A DNA stretch of 64,000 bases from Bryum argenteum (Eukaryota > Streptophyta > Bryopsida > Bryales > Bryaceae), in the NCBI GenBank assembly GCA_037043015.1, contig CM073325.1, positions 2,501-66,500 of the forward strand, in the 5' to 3' direction. Under the pieces are notes generated by a model. That model did not search any database. It saw only the letters and a program-made list of their open reading frames with translations, and was not told the DNA's origin. Of this stretch, positions 22,340 to 33,765 are shown one piece after another (position 1 is the stretch's first letter; each line of letters opens with the position of its first letter). The position numbers and the translations under genes were made by a program.

Positions 22340-22344
22340 ATGGT

Positions 22345-22930
22345 TTTTTTAATAATTCCATCATTCTCATAGGGTCATAATTAGCAAGTCCAAGTATTAA
22401 AATCATATTATTCCCCCCTTTATCTATTTTTTCTCTATTTTTCAAAGTTTTGATGGTTCCAAATACTTGCAACCAAAATCCATCGTATGGATCCGTTACT
22501 CCTTTGATTTTTTTTATTACTTCATCATGTTTATAAGGTACTTATTAGCTAATCCAAGATTTAAAATTACTTTTCCTCCCCTCTTTACTATTTTCCCTCT
22601 ATTTTTCAAAGTTCTAGTCTAAACTAATTCGGGAAAAATAGCTCCGATTCTTTTATAATTTTTTTTGATGGTTCCAACATTTTTAAAGGGTCCTAATTAG
22701 CTTATCCAAATGCTAAAACCACCTTCCCCCATGCTTTATCTTATATATCTGCAGTTCTGCACGCACCCTCAATTTCAACATGTCTAATTAACTTTAGGTA
22801 ATTCGGGAAAAATACTTCCGTTCCTCCTGTGGCCCTAAGATTTTTACCATATTTTTTATACTATGTGAGTCACCAAGGAAAATATTCAACACCCCTTTCA
22901 CTCCCTTTTTGCTTATATATTCTGCTTTTT
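22345..22930. repeat. Diverged ~165-bp tandem repeat
   Basis: Three to four related blocks near 22350, 22525, 22670 and, weakest, 22840. Each has a TTCATCAT/GGTTCCAACAT start, a TAAGG(G)T...TAATTAGC...CCAA core, a pyrimidine-rich CCCCTTTATCT stretch and TTTTCTCTATTTTTCAAAGTT. Old tandem duplication; no coding potential. Confidence 0.55.
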
Positions 22931-23227
22931 GGTGATTTGGTATTAACTTCACTTTTTGAACATTATCTTGCTTTGTTTCTTTCTTTTTTGGTTACACATA
23001 CTTTCTTATGTCTGTCTAGTAAGTTTTAAGAACTTGGAATAGGAATATACATAATTATTTGAGGACATTAATTTTCGTTTTGACCATCCGTCATTCTTTC
23101 TTAACTCTGTAACTATTAAATCTAAAAACTTGAAATTGAGGCTCATTATTATTTTGTAGCTCAATTTCGTAGCTCATTTTCTAGGCGGCCGTTTAGAAAA
23201 ACCCGGAGGGGCAAACCATCAAACGAA

Positions 23228-23360
23228 CTGCGTAATATAAATGTCATTGTGTAATAAGACAGTAGCTCTGTAATATCACATAAACTCCGTAATATCACAT
23301 ACATTCCGTAATAGCACATATACTCTGTAATATCACACAGATTCTGTAATATCACACCAA
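23228..23360. repeat. 19-bp tandem repeat, seven units
   Basis: Unit YTCYGTAATATCACAYAxA. Clear units start at 23266, 23285, 23304, 23323 and 23342, and two weaker units precede them at 23228 and 23247. Confidence 0.8.
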
Positions 23361-24116
23361 TTTATAGATGGCAAAAAACAAATACATTTGGTAAGAAATG
23401 GTGATGAGTGGTAATAAGTGGGAAATCAAGTTGGTGTAATGATGGAAAAATCAGATATTGTGTGAAGGAATGACCGGTCACGATGCAACATGATGAAGCT
23501 CAAGGACATGACCAATTGATTAATGTCTTGCGGGCAGGTGCCCGCCGTCAAAGGCCTTTTTTTTTTTCGCCGGGCAAGCGAATGACTTCAGCCGACTCCG
23601 CCGACTGCTCACGTCATTCTCTGCTATTGTTCTTCCTCCTGCTCTCTCCGCTGCCACCGTCCTCGTGCACGGAGCTCTGACTCTCCCCTTTCGAGCTCGC
23701 TTTTCGAGGCTTATTTCTGCTTTTGTGCATAGGCTACCTTGGTGAAGTTTCTACGTTTCTGCTGTTTCGGCGTAGTGTGGGTTTCTTCTGCTGTTTCTGC
23801 GTAGTGTGTAGATTTTTGTGGACCTCAGTTCGACAGTTTTGTAGTTTTTTTTTCCGCGTAGTTGTGAGCCAACAAATGTGCAATATTCATTTGTTTGGCT
23901 CAATGTTAATGTTTTGTCAAATGTTAGTGAATATTGTGATGTAAGTTTGAGGAGTTAAGGGTTTTGAATGAAAACCCTTAAGTGTTAAATGGAAGGTTAG
24001 AAAGTATTAACTTTTTGGGAAGACTTTTTAGAGGAAGTGGAGTCAATTTGAAGATTGGAGTAGGGTAAAAAGAAAAGGGGTAGTTGGTAGAGTAGGAAAA
24101 TTGAACAATTAGTTTA
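23361..24116. other. Noncoding stretch with a GC-rich patch
   Basis: No supported gene. 23530-23720 is GC-rich with pyrimidine runs (CTCTCCGCTGCC). After it, a 23-bp stretch (TTTCTGCTGTTTCGGCGTAGTG) is imperfectly repeated at about 23757 and 23793. It could be an old 5' flank of a gene, but no exon was recognised. Confidence 0.4.
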
Positions 24117-24345
24117 GAGACCCCACGATTGAAGCCCAAAGTGGTGAGGGAAGAGTGAGGGATTTGATGAGTAGAGTAGGAGACCCCACGATTGAAGCCC
24201 AAAGTGGTAAGGGAAGAGTGAGGGATTTGATGAGTAGAGTAGGAGACCCCACGATTGAAGCCCAAAGTGGTGAGGGAAGAGTGGGGGATTTGATGAGTAG
24301 AGTAGAAGGCCCTTCTTGAAGCCCAAATTTGTGAAGGAAGAAGTG
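24117..24345. repeat. 63-bp tandem repeat
   Basis: Units begin CCCCACGATTGAAGCCCAAAG at 24121, 24184 and 24247, with a degenerate fourth from about 24310. Since 63 is a multiple of three, a minus-strand frame repeats a 21-residue block; that frame is a by-product of the repeat. Confidence 0.88.
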
Positions 24346-24419
24346 GGGCTATCCCTTTCCTTCAAGCCGGCACTCCTTCGACAAACGAGATCAAGCTACA
24401 ATCAATAGATTTCTCATGG

Positions 24420-25522
24420 TTAATATCTTATATGTTAGTAAAATTGTTAGTCCTTGTTGGTTGGCTTCCATGGTGATTATTTATCACCTTGTGGGAAATA
24501 GAAGCCACCATTGACCCTCCATCCAAGTGGCATGGTGGAGGGATCATGGGACTTTTATATATTTATAGTGGTAGGTAGAGCATGGGCATGAGACTTGCTC
24601 CCTTGCATAGGTGGCAAGTTGGCTCCATTGTTAGCACTTACCTTTAGTTACCGGCCAAGTAAATGGCCGGGTTAAAGCTTGAGAGCAAGGGTATTTAAGC
24701 CTTGCTCCCAAGCTTGTCTATCATCTCCATAGTCACCTCCAAGGTGATCTCCTTGTAATCATCTCCTCATGGTGAATGGTTGATTGTGAGAGGAGGAGGG
24801 TCTCCTCCTCTCCAATCTTAATCTCCATCTCCCCATTTGTTCAATGTAGTTGAGAGGAGGAGGGTCTCCTCCTTTCCAAGTCTTCATCTCCATTGTCTTG
24901 TTAATTGTTGGTGATCTAGTTAGGAATGCCTCCTCATAGTTCTCTCCCCCTCTTGTGATGATTAGTGTAGGAGAAAAGGAGGAACTCCTCTTCCCACTCT
25001 TGACCTCCTCTTCTCACTCTTGACCTCCTCTTCCATGCCAAATAGTGCTTCCTTGTAGAATGGTGTCTTTTTCCTTATGCCTCACGGTTTCCTCAATTCA
25101 GTCCTGGAGTGTTTGTCCAATGAATTTGAGATTTTGAGAGTAGATAGATCATTATTAGAGCTTTCCAATGACGTATAGCACGTGCAATTCCGAGTTGTGA
25201 GGTGGGAGATATGAGCTCCCAAAGTTAGGGTAGTTGAAAGTGGATTCTGCCGACAGTAAAGAAAATTAGCCCCAGTCAAAGGGCAATCAGTCCTGGAGTT
25301 TTCATTGTATGGCCTTGAAATTTGGAGGGCAGGTGCGTCTTCAAGTTAGCTTTCTAGAAAGCTATGGCACACTCGATTTGGAGATTGTAAGAAGAAATGG
25401 TGGCCAAAATACGAAAGGGAGGTCAAGGAGGTCCGGGGGGAGGTTTTCCCCTTCTTCTTCCTTGCTTTTCCATGTTGTTCTTTTTGTATCTTCTTCTCCT
25501 TTGTCGATTCCTCGTTCCCTTG
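24420..25522. repeat. Possible old LTR-like relic
   Basis: No gene. It has TATA-like stretches (TTTTATATATTTATAG at 24552, GGGTATTTAAGCC at 24689) and two GAGGAGGAGGGTCTCCTCCT hairpins (24791 and 24854). A 20-bp tandem duplication (CACTCTTGACCTCCTCTTCT, 24995-25034) and a region near 25190 (GAGTTGTGAG...GAGATATGAGCTC..CAAAGTT) also occur; the latter resembles the family F LTR. AGTCCTGGAGT appears at 25101 and 25290. Probably remnants of chromovirus LTRs; boundaries not determinable. T2 inserted at its right end. Confidence 0.35.
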
Positions 25523-26291
25523 TGTTACCCGCCACACCACGGGTATCATCATCGAAGACCACAGCCACGGGGAGACCAGGAATTAACGACGACCCCGGGG
25601 CTCGAGGCCAAGGACACAGTGAACAGAGGACCACGAGGATCGAGACCGTGGACACAGGCAGTAAAGCCAAAGGGCAGCGCAAGGGATTAGGTTTTATTAT
25701 AAATAGAGGTAGAATGATACAATAGCAGCTCCTTGTATTGCTAGAACAGAGTGTTAGCCACGAGTGCGTTGTCACAAGCTTTGTAGCCTTTCGGCGTTCT
25801 CCAATTCAATGCAAACACAAGACTCAGTCCAACTCTATCCTACCCCGCCTCTATCTACTTTCTACTATCTTCCCTCTAACCGCTCTTTTGTTCTGAGGAG
25901 ACCTTGGCACCGTGGTAGTCACTGAGTCGGAGCCGTGGTGTCTCAATCCCTCACGTGGTTGTGCAGCTGCCGTCGCAAACACCCCGCCCAAGGATCCGCT
26001 CCGCCCGAACTATCACCGTGGCCGTGGAAGTGCGCCAAGGACGAGACACTCCTGGAGACTGTAACCCTGGACCTTGACACCCTCGACCATACCTCGGCCG
26101 CTCGGGACTGGCTCGCCCGACCGAACTAATCACTAAGTGATTACGGCCCGGTCAACGACCACCATACCCTACTCGGACCCTGGGAGTAATCCTGGCCGAC
26201 ATCCCCAAGCCCCGGTTCTCTCCCTGTTTCCTACCCTTACCTTCCCCGTTCCCATACCTCGGGCATCTCCATACCCGTACCCCGGCTAACA
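25523..26291 (+). repeat. T2 5' LTR
   Basis: 769 bp, TGTTACCCGCC to CCCCGGCTAACA. Homologous to the T1 LTR at 16738-17491 in the other direction. Confidence 0.8.
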
Positions 26292-26294
26292 TTT

Positions 26295-26313
26295 TGGCGA
26301 CCATGCTGGGGAT
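26295..26313 (+). promoter_or_regulatory. T2 primer-binding site
   Basis: TGGCGACCATGCTGGGGAT three bases after the LTR end, identical to T1. tRNA-Arg-like type. Confidence 0.7.
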
Positions 26314-26393
26314 GGAATGCTGAGGTAGGAAAAAAAAAAAAAAAAAAAAAAAGAGAGAAAGAGAAATCTGGCTACGAGCCGCTAGGAGAGGAA

Positions 26394-27079
26394 ATGCCCC
26401 CGAAAAGGCACGCCGCGGAAAAAGCCGTAGAAAATATTGTTGCAGATATGGAAGAAATAGTGCAACATGAGGATGAAATCAGGGAGATACTACAGTGGAT
26501 GAAGCAGCAGATGACAGATCTGGCTGCTAAGAACGATGCCACGAATGCTAAGCTAGAACTGCTCAGCCTGAAATACCAAGATATCCAAGGTAATGATAAC
26601 CCCGAGGCTAACGCTTCCACACCAAGGAGTGAGGGGGAACCCGCAGAAGCAGCCAGATCTGCAACCATCCCTCGGGGAAACAACGCCGCGGCCAGCTCAA
26701 GCACTTCAGGAATGCCATCTCCGACACCCGTAGCGGTACCCACGGGGATCCCAATTGTGTCACATAACCCCGGAAGCCTTGACGCCCAAGCTAAGTTGCC
26801 CAAAATACCTTACCCCGTGTTCGACGAATCGGGGGACCCAGACTGGCACATCAGGAGATTTAAGGTGGTCGCGCGCACAAACGGCATTTCCCATGCCACG
26901 GATTTGCAGAACATTTTTGGTACCACGCTCCAAGGAAACCATATCAACTGGTACATCGACTTCGAATCAGAACACAACAATGCCAGTTGGGAAGATATGG
27001 AGCGTAGTTTTTTACACAAGTTTCGAAAACTTAAAACAAGTTCGGAAGTCCTCCGAGCATTGGGATCAATTACTCAATC
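26394..27079 (+). pseudogene. gag: T2 gag, N-terminal part
   Basis: Start ATG at 26394 (MPPKRHAAEKAVEN) after the 23-A leader tract. 228 codons are uninterrupted: a basic N-terminus, a coiled-coil-like stretch, a Ser/Pro linker, then the gag core (WHIRRFKVVARTNG, NWYIDFESEHNNASWEDMER) up to ALGSITQS, where E2 is inserted. Unlike T1 it has no premature stop here. The frame resumes at 30940 with TNEPVDKFYDRF. Confidence 0.9.
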
Positions 27080-28361
27080 TGTCGTGAGTTACCAGACCGA
27101 GAAGACCAAAAACAGCACAATTTTACTTATACAACCAAGCAAAATGGTTCGCCTTCCGGGTAACGTTCCACGGAGATTCTGTGAAGTGTGAAGACCAAAT
27201 GAAATCCGGACCAACAACCTATGGACGCTACAACGACAGAAAACGTTCTAATCTACCGGATTAGGGAACTCGGGGAGGGGTTGGGGTCTGACTAGCTCCC
27301 AAACCCAAAACCCCAAGGAAACCAGCTTTGCGTCTGATCCGGTGGTTTTCTAGATTCGAACGGCCTCCCTGTCCGGGAGGGGGACTTAGTATCCTGTGGT
27401 GATTTAGTTTAACCTCCGTAAATCCTCGGAGGGGTCTTTCCTATTTATTTGGAAGAGCGCGGAATGTCGCTCCCTACCGGTTGATTAAGGTGTCCGGAGT
27501 TCCACCCTTAGTATCTCGACTACCCTTTCCTTCTCTCTGGGAGTTCCTTCCTTGCTACTACTGCCACTATCCGGATTCTCACCCAAACAAAGGGGTCACA
27601 CAAAGAAGGCCCGGTTTCCTCCCTAATGTCTGAGCCAACGAGGGGGTTGTTTACTCGTGACCGGATCACAAAGGGTGGTATCCCGCCACTTAATCCATTA
27701 GAGTTCCAATAACATAGAACCGGGTTCGTACCCTACTCCTGGGAGAGGCTTTCCTCAACCGAACATCCCATTCGGGAGGTTGGCAATCAGGTTAGCGTTT
27801 CTTGCTAACCCTAGTACCTCAGCCCAACCCGGTTAGTGTATCACCTTCCTAGGTGACGACTACTCCCAGATATGCTCTAGTACTTCTCACACGGACCTCT
27901 CACTGACTCTGTCACTCTCCTAGAGACCTCTCCCGGGTTCTGGGATTGCAACCACCGAATCTACGAGGGACTTCCTGTATCCACGACCCGGCTCAGACAT
28001 CAACTACGCACACACAATTACAAGATCACGACTTACACACAATCACGAATTTTAGGTGCAAAGATCAACCTTTACTCACAGGTACGGAAACACAGAGAAG
28101 ACCCGAAGGACTCCACAGAGTCTTCGGTAAGTACAGAGGGTCCCGGTTTTCCCGGAAACCCTATCAGATCCGGAATTCTCGGGCTTCCGAGATTCCCGGG
28201 TGAGTGGCCAAAAAGGCACCTACTAATCCTACCCATTCTAACCTAACTAACTACTGACTAGTGTCTTCTTCCGGCGGCGTGGGTCGGCTCGAGGGGTTTG
28301 ACGGCGGCGTATTCATCCTGGAAGGGCCTGCCAACTCGCGGGGAGGAATCTCCCTCCCTGA
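27080..28361. other. 3' noncoding part of the E2 LTR
   Basis: About 1.28 kb with no supported gene. It includes CTTTCCTTCTCTCTGGGAG (27524) at the place where A1 and F1 inserted into related LTRs. GTTGTATAAGTAAAAT, as the reverse complement near 27121-27136, is a possible TATA box close to the LTR end. Confidence 0.5.
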
Positions 28362-30345
28362 TCAACCCGGGGTGGATGTAAAATCTCGGATTTTACTGCC
28401 GTCCTCCGCTCTTCCACCACCGTCCCGGAGTGCCTTCAACTTCGATGGAGGGGGCACGGGGTGGACTTCCTCTTCTTCATGAGGAACCACGGGTTCCTCC
28501 AGCTGTACCTGAGGGCCCACGGGTTGGACCTCAACTTCCTCTTGAGGGACCTCGGGCTCCTCCTGCTGCCCTTGTTCGCCCGGATCTCCCACCTCGTTGA
28601 CTTGGGCCTCCGGGTGAGGTATTACCTCTTCAATCGAGTCGCGCCAGGGAGGTGAACAATTGTTCATTCTCCCGATCTACCTCTTCCATGGCCAGCCGGA
28701 TGGGGTGGAGGATTCCCTCGCTGGGTATCCGGTAGTAGGGGCGGGGGAGCACCGGGGTGGTGTTGCCCGTCCCGGGGGTCACATGTCCTCTGTGGGACGA
28801 CTCCGGAGCTGCCACTGATGCTGGAGTGGCCGGGGCGGGGTCAATCCTCTGCTCCGGTAACTCTAGTCGGGGAGGTGTGGCCTTCTCCGGGGTGTCCTCC
28901 TCCTCCGCAAGGAGCAGCCTCCTCTTCGTCTTGGGCTGGCTCTCCGGGATCGGCTCGGCTATCGGGGCAGGAGTCGGATCTTGCATTGGCGCAGGATCCG
29001 GACTTGGGGCACGCTCCTCCTCGACGGTCCTCGGCTGTGCCACCGGACTCGCTGACCTCTTCCTCTTCTTGGCCTTGCGCTTCAGGTTGGGCACTCTCCC
29101 TCCTGGGGGTCTCTGTCCGGGTGGAGGCACCTCTGCAATAGCCTCTGCCGCAGCCACCTCCTCGTTCGGGACCTCCTGTACCACCGGGGGTGGGATCCGG
29201 ACGGGAGAACGTCTTCTCCCAAAGCCGGTCGTATCCTTCCTCCTCACCCCTCGGGATGGTCTTGCCTGTCGAGGTGGGGCTTCCTCTTCTTCCTCTTCCT
29301 CGTCATCCTCGCTCTGGCCCTCCTCCACCGCGGATTGGTCTCCACCCGCCTCAGCTATCTCCTCAGCCCTTCGTTGCTGGGCTCTTGTCCTCCGGATGAG
29401 GGGGACGACCTCTTCTTCTTCCTCCTCTTCCTCCTCTGGCATTTGGCATGAACAGGAGGGCATGGTTTGAGAAGTCCGGGTAGGATTCACCCGGTTACTT
29501 CCTCCTTCCTGGGTGGCCACCCGGGGTGCTGTGCTGGGTCCGGCTTGGCTGGGTCCCACCGCTCGGGCCTGTCGAGTGGCTGGTTCCGGTGACCCCTCCA
29601 GGTCGGTAGCCTGGACTTGCTCCATCTCCTCCCCGGACTCGGAAGAGGTTGGCCCCTGCGGATCTCCGGATGGGAGGTCGTGTTTCTCGTGCCAATAAAA
29701 TATCTCCCGGTCGGTGAGGATGCCGTGCCGTTGGTAGAGATGGAAGATGTAGGGGGCCAGTGGGCACCCCTTCTGATTCCCGATCTTCATCACCTCTCGC
29801 TGCACCACCTCGCTGATGATGTGGTGCCACCCGACCTGCATCCGCCCATCGTAATTTCCCAAGATAGCCTTCATCAGCTTCACGGTGCAGGTGGTCGGCT
29901 TGTCCGGGCTGAGTATGGGGAGAAGAAACCGGAGGAGGCGCGTCACCCGGGGGTCCTTCCAGTCCTCCGGTTTGAATCCGTCCTTCTCCGTGGGCCCCCT
30001 GTGAAACCGATTCCTCAATCCGTCGTCGCCCTTCTTCTTGATGTAGCCGATCGGGGAGTCCGGAAATTTGTAAGTCGCCCTCCAATGGCGGGGTCCCCAG
30101 TTGTCCGTCTTCCCCCTCAGGGGGTGCGTCACGTACATCTCGGGGAAGCGGTGGGTGACTGTTTCCTCGATGATGGTCTGGTCCGCCAAGTCCCACGGGC
30201 ATCGTGATGACCGGCGCACCCCATCCGGAGGAGGTCATCCTCGGCTCCGCTTGTGCGGTGGAAGCTCGGGTACTGCGGCTTCACCGACTTGAGGGGGATC
30301 GGCATCCCCCGGTCCGCCACGGGACCACCTCCTCCTCTTCGGCAT
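28362..30345 (-). pseudogene. E2 LTR-encoded protein, internal deletion
   Basis: Same protein as in E1 and E3. The ATG (MPKRR) is at 30343-30345, followed by frame-breaking indels near 30200-30330. 28630-30219 is open for 529 codons from CPWDLADQTIIEE through the acidic tract, NLKRKAKKRKRS and up to RENEQLFTSLARL. At that point the coiled-coil segment is deleted and joined to SIEEVIPHPEAQ out of frame. The Pro/Glu-rich C-terminus (PHEEEEVHPVPPPSKLKAL) follows in 28362-28667. Despite these lesions, most of the N-terminal domain and linker are intact. Confidence 0.75.
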
Positions 30346-30934
30346 CGCTCCGGTATCCTCGTAGTCGCCCGGAACTCTTCTCTCCCCTTTTTCCCGGACC
30401 GATTCCGGTAGAAACCCTACTTCCGAAACCCTAATCTCTCCAAACTCGCTTTTCCAACACTCTCGGATCGCCGAGCTCTCAAAATTGCTCTATCTCTCAA
30501 AACGCGCGGATGGAATGGCCGAGAATGGAGGCGGCGCTCCTAATAACAACAAACCGGAACTCTCCTTCCGAGACATCATCACCACCAGTAGAGACGCGTA
30601 CACGGGAAGAAGTACCCGGTCATCATTGAGCCGCCGGTGATTATGTCGGGCGCCCGCGAGTTTTCCGGCCCTTTCTCCGGGCCGACCGGCGGCTCCGGTC
30701 ATCAACCCGGTAGGAGAACCGGGCCATCCGGGCATCTCAGGGTATCAGCCGGGTATCAACCCGGCTATCCAGTAAGCTCTAAAATCCCATAAGGTTAGCC
30801 GGAAGAATCTTAACACAAAATTACTACCTACGAACCGGTTTAAACAGGCCGGTTTTTATTCCTATTTGCTAAATCAGCTATTTTACTCCTAATTAATTGC
30901 TAAAAACAAAAATATTGGAGAACAGGGTTCGACA

Positions 30935-31142
30935 CAATCCACGAACGAGCCTGTGGATAAGTTCTATGATAGATTCAAGCAGTTGGCGGATAAACTTAGC
31001 CAACGACCCGAAGAGGAGTATATGTGTGAGTGGTTTAAAAAGGGGTTACTTCCATGGATACAACAGGGCATTGTCATCCGTGGCGTAAAAATGTTGCCGG
31101 ACATTCTCTCCGCTGCAAACGACATCAGCTGTGAGCTCACGG
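30935..31142 (+). pseudogene. gag: T2 gag, middle part
   Basis: After the duplicated CAATC the gag frame resumes: TNEPVDKFYDRFKQLADKLS, EYMCEWFKKGLLPWIQQGIV, LPDILSAANDISCELT. It ends at the solo F LTR and continues at 31894. All of it aligns with T1 15600-15930. Confidence 0.88.
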
Positions 31143-31888
31143 TGTCACATCCCTTTCCAAGGGATGCCCGAACACCGTGGTGAGCCAAGAGGACCCCAGG
31201 AGTGACGTCCCGGGCTTGGCAAGAGACAAGGTGAAGTGACTAAGGGGAGTCCCGAGCAAACAGCACACAATGGCGTCGTGTTCGGGACGAACTTGGTGGT
31301 GTGCTTTACATGGTTAGAAACCTTGTTCAAGCACGCACCCATAGGTCCAAAGAACGCGCAATTTGGAGTTGTGAGTCATGAGATATGGCTCTCCAAAGTT
31401 GGAGCGCGTTCCGGGACACTCCGGGACTTGGGAGTGTTACCTTTCGGGACTCAAAATGTCGCCCTTCTTGGATGGCGGCATGTTGCATGTCTTTGGAAAG
31501 CTCTGGACAAGAGCTTTCCAAAATGCTAAGGCTCGTGAGGAGCAAAGCAATGCTTTGGGAGATATGGCTCTCCAAAGCATCGGGACTTCGGGACTCCGGG
31601 ACTGCTGCCTCCCGGGACTCCCGAATGTTCAGAGGAGCATAGCTCCCACATGGAAGCTCCGATTGGGACAAGTGAGGAGTCCATCGACATCTACTCGAAG
31701 AGTAGATGTCGAAAATGGGCTCGCACGTCCCATTTGGATAACTGAGCTACAAGTTAGCCCGAGAAGAAGATACGGCCGTTTTTGAGACTAAGGCAAAAAC
31801 GGGTGGTCTTCCAAAACAAAAGTGTGATTCCGCTACCAAGTAAGGCTCACTAAGAAAAAAATGTGTTGGAGTTATTAGGGTCGCGACA
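31143..31888 (+). repeat. Solo LTR of family F, internally deleted
   Basis: TGTCACATCC to GTCGCGACA, flanked by CACGG at 31138-31142 and 31889-31893. 746 bp against ~1490 bp in F1. The missing block corresponds to F1 34447 to about 35190 and is lost cleanly between AAAACAAAAGTGTG and ATTCCGCTACC. Many substitutions against F1, so an older insertion. It contains the perfect hairpin arms CGACATCTACTC/GAGTAGATGTCG near 31685-31711. Confidence 0.9.
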
Positions 31889-33402
31889 CACGGCCCTGAA
31901 GCAGACACAAGCCCCCATTTTACCACTGCCCTCGACACGACAGGATGCCAGGGTGACCACCCCGCTGTGCGAGACCTGCGGAAAAACACACCTTGGACGA
32001 TGCTGGTACTCCACCAATACAACGCCGCCCTAGGACCCCAGGCGCCCCAGGAACACCATGGCCGCGGTATACCCCGACGAGGTTAACGTGGATGCCTTTC
32101 AGCCCGGCCGCTCTGATGCGTGCTAGGAATGCGGAGGACTGGACCACCGACGAAGCCAGTGCCCCATATTCAAACAGAAATGGGCCCAAAATCGAAACAA
32201 TAATACCCCCGGGGCCCCGAACACAAACACCGCGGCTCACAGGAGAGGAGGGGTAACACTCACTGAGGTGCACGGACCAGAAACTAATGTGTCCACGATA
32301 TCAGCCTCGGCAGTGACGACAAGATCAAAAGCCAGTTCCCCGAATCACGTGGTGGAACACAGAAAGCCATTTCCAGAAAAACACTGGGAACGGCTACACA
32401 ACCTGAGAACAGATATACAAAAAGACCTGGAAGCCTCACTCCCGGACCAAGGACGTGCCACGGATCACACCCTGCAGCAAATACTGGACACTACTAACGT
32501 GACCATAACCCTAGCAAAGTTAGTACAAATCAGCCCTGAACTGCAGCAATATTTACAACGGGCTACGTTAACCGAGGCAAAATCGGATCCCGCGTTCGTG
32601 GAAGTTAATGCCACCACTTTGGACCCCGACGCTGCAGTGATACGTGTGCAACTAGGGGGACAGACGCTAACCAACGTCCTCGTAGATGGGGGGTCGGGCG
32701 TGAATGTAATGAGCAACCATGTTTGACAAGCACTAGGATTGCCCCGGAGCGCTCGTTTTATTTTACGTATGGCTAATGACGCTCCAGTCACACCCTTGGA
32801 AATTCTCACCATGGTCGGGATTACAATACACGGGGTATCAACACCAGCAACATTCGTAATCATTGATATGCCACATGACAGCAATTTTCCGGTCATTTTA
32901 GGGAGGCCGTGGTTACGAGACATGCAAGCAATTCACGACTGGACAAAAAATCAGATCCACCTGCAACGCCACGGAAGAACCGTGGTCATCCCCGTGGATA
33001 GCTGTTTGACCCGTGCCAAGATGAGCCAGATCCGAACTTCGGCCGGAACGGATTGGCCAGAAGAATTCACAACCGAGCAAGAGGCTCTCGTACTCCACGT
33101 TCACCCCAGCCTGATACCCGTGGCAGACATACATTTAGCTAGTCTGATGCAAGAAGAAAAACTGGAGATTCCCGAGCACTTCACCCGGGAGATAGCCGGA
33201 GAGGTTGTGGTGAACGCCGTCCCGGCCAAAACGGCATTACATCACGAAACCATCACGGGATGGACACACGGGGCCAAGAAGAGAGTACAGCTGGTCAACC
33301 TCGGAACAACAGACGAGCCCAAATACATTAAAATCAACACAGACGTACCGCCGGCCATTAAGCAAGCCGCCATCGCCCTGTTCCACGAGTAAAGGGACAT
33401 AT
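31889..33402 (+). pseudogene. gag-pol: T2 gag end, protease and N-terminus of pol
   Basis: Continues gag: first zinc finger CETCGKTHLGRC, then the CCHC knuckle, in which the second residue is TAG (32124-32126; Trp in T1), followed by ECGGLDHRRSQC. The protease motif VLVDGGSGVNVMS (near 32680-32712) is followed by TGA at 32724-32726 in place of Arg. The frame 32739-33392 is open for 217 codons through ILGRPWLRDMQ and the pre-RT linker to ALFHE. TAA follows at 33390-33392 (Tyr in T1), and E' interrupts the sequence at 33403. Both zinc fingers and the DGG protease site match T1. Confidence 0.87.
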
Positions 33403-33765
33403 TGTCGTAACGTGCTTTCCCGATTCGTGCCCGGATAACCCTTTTTCGTGGTAAAAGAGGTTTCCCAAACAAGAACCCGTGTATTCGTCCACGGAGATCC
33501 TGTGAAGTGCAAGGACGACAGTTTCCACCAGTTAGCAAACCCGGATTTGTGCTATCCGGGTACTGTCCTATCACCCCTGTACCCTGTATCCTGTCCTGGA
33601 AAAAGCTGCCCGGGCAGGAGAAGGGGGGTGGGGGTTTCGTCTTAGTGGTTTAGTTTAGCCTCTGTATTCACCTCAGAGGGGTTTTCCCGGATTTAGATAA
33701 GTGGAGGATTAGACCACTGTTCCCGTTGATTAACGTGACCGGAAAGGTCACCGAGACTCTCTCTC

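Larger units (their letters stand above)
27080..30934 (-). mobile_element. E2: solo LTR of family E
   Basis: TGTCGTGAGTTACC to GGTTCGACA, duplication CAATC at 27075-27079 and 30935-30939, 3855 bp, minus orientation, inside T2 gag. No primer site, gag or pol. About 770 bp shorter than the E3 LTR, mostly from one deletion near 28637 that removes the coiled-coil part of the long ORF. Its 3' noncoding part (27080-28360) is very close to E3 (61978-63286). Confidence 0.92.
25523..33402 (+). mobile_element. Element T2, Tat-like Ty3/gypsy, right part missing
   Basis: Plus-strand relative of T1: 5' LTR 25523-26291, primer site, gag-protease and the start of pol. It was interrupted by E2 (27080-30934, duplication CAATC) and a solo F LTR (31143-31888, duplication CACGG), then cut at 33402 by the E' element. 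Removing both inserts restores a gag that aligns codon by codon with T1. RT, RNase H and integrase are absent from the window. Confidence 0.85.

Noticed and set aside
23228..23360. Regular 19-bp repeats considered as a CRISPR array
   Set aside because: No spacers between units, eukaryotic context and no cas genes.
23978..24365. Minus-strand repeat proteins (GFNRGVSYSTHQIPHS)
   Set aside because: By-product of a 63-bp tandem repeat whose unit is a multiple of three.
25309..25725. 138-codon frame at the left end of T2
   Set aside because: It crosses the LTR border at 25523 and is not kept in the T1 LTR.
27946..28203. 85-codon frame (MQPPNLRGTSCIHD) also present at 62165-62422
   Set aside because: E2 and E3 are nearly identical in this region, so conservation says nothing. 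E4 lacks the start and the frame, and it lies antisense in noncoding LTR sequence.
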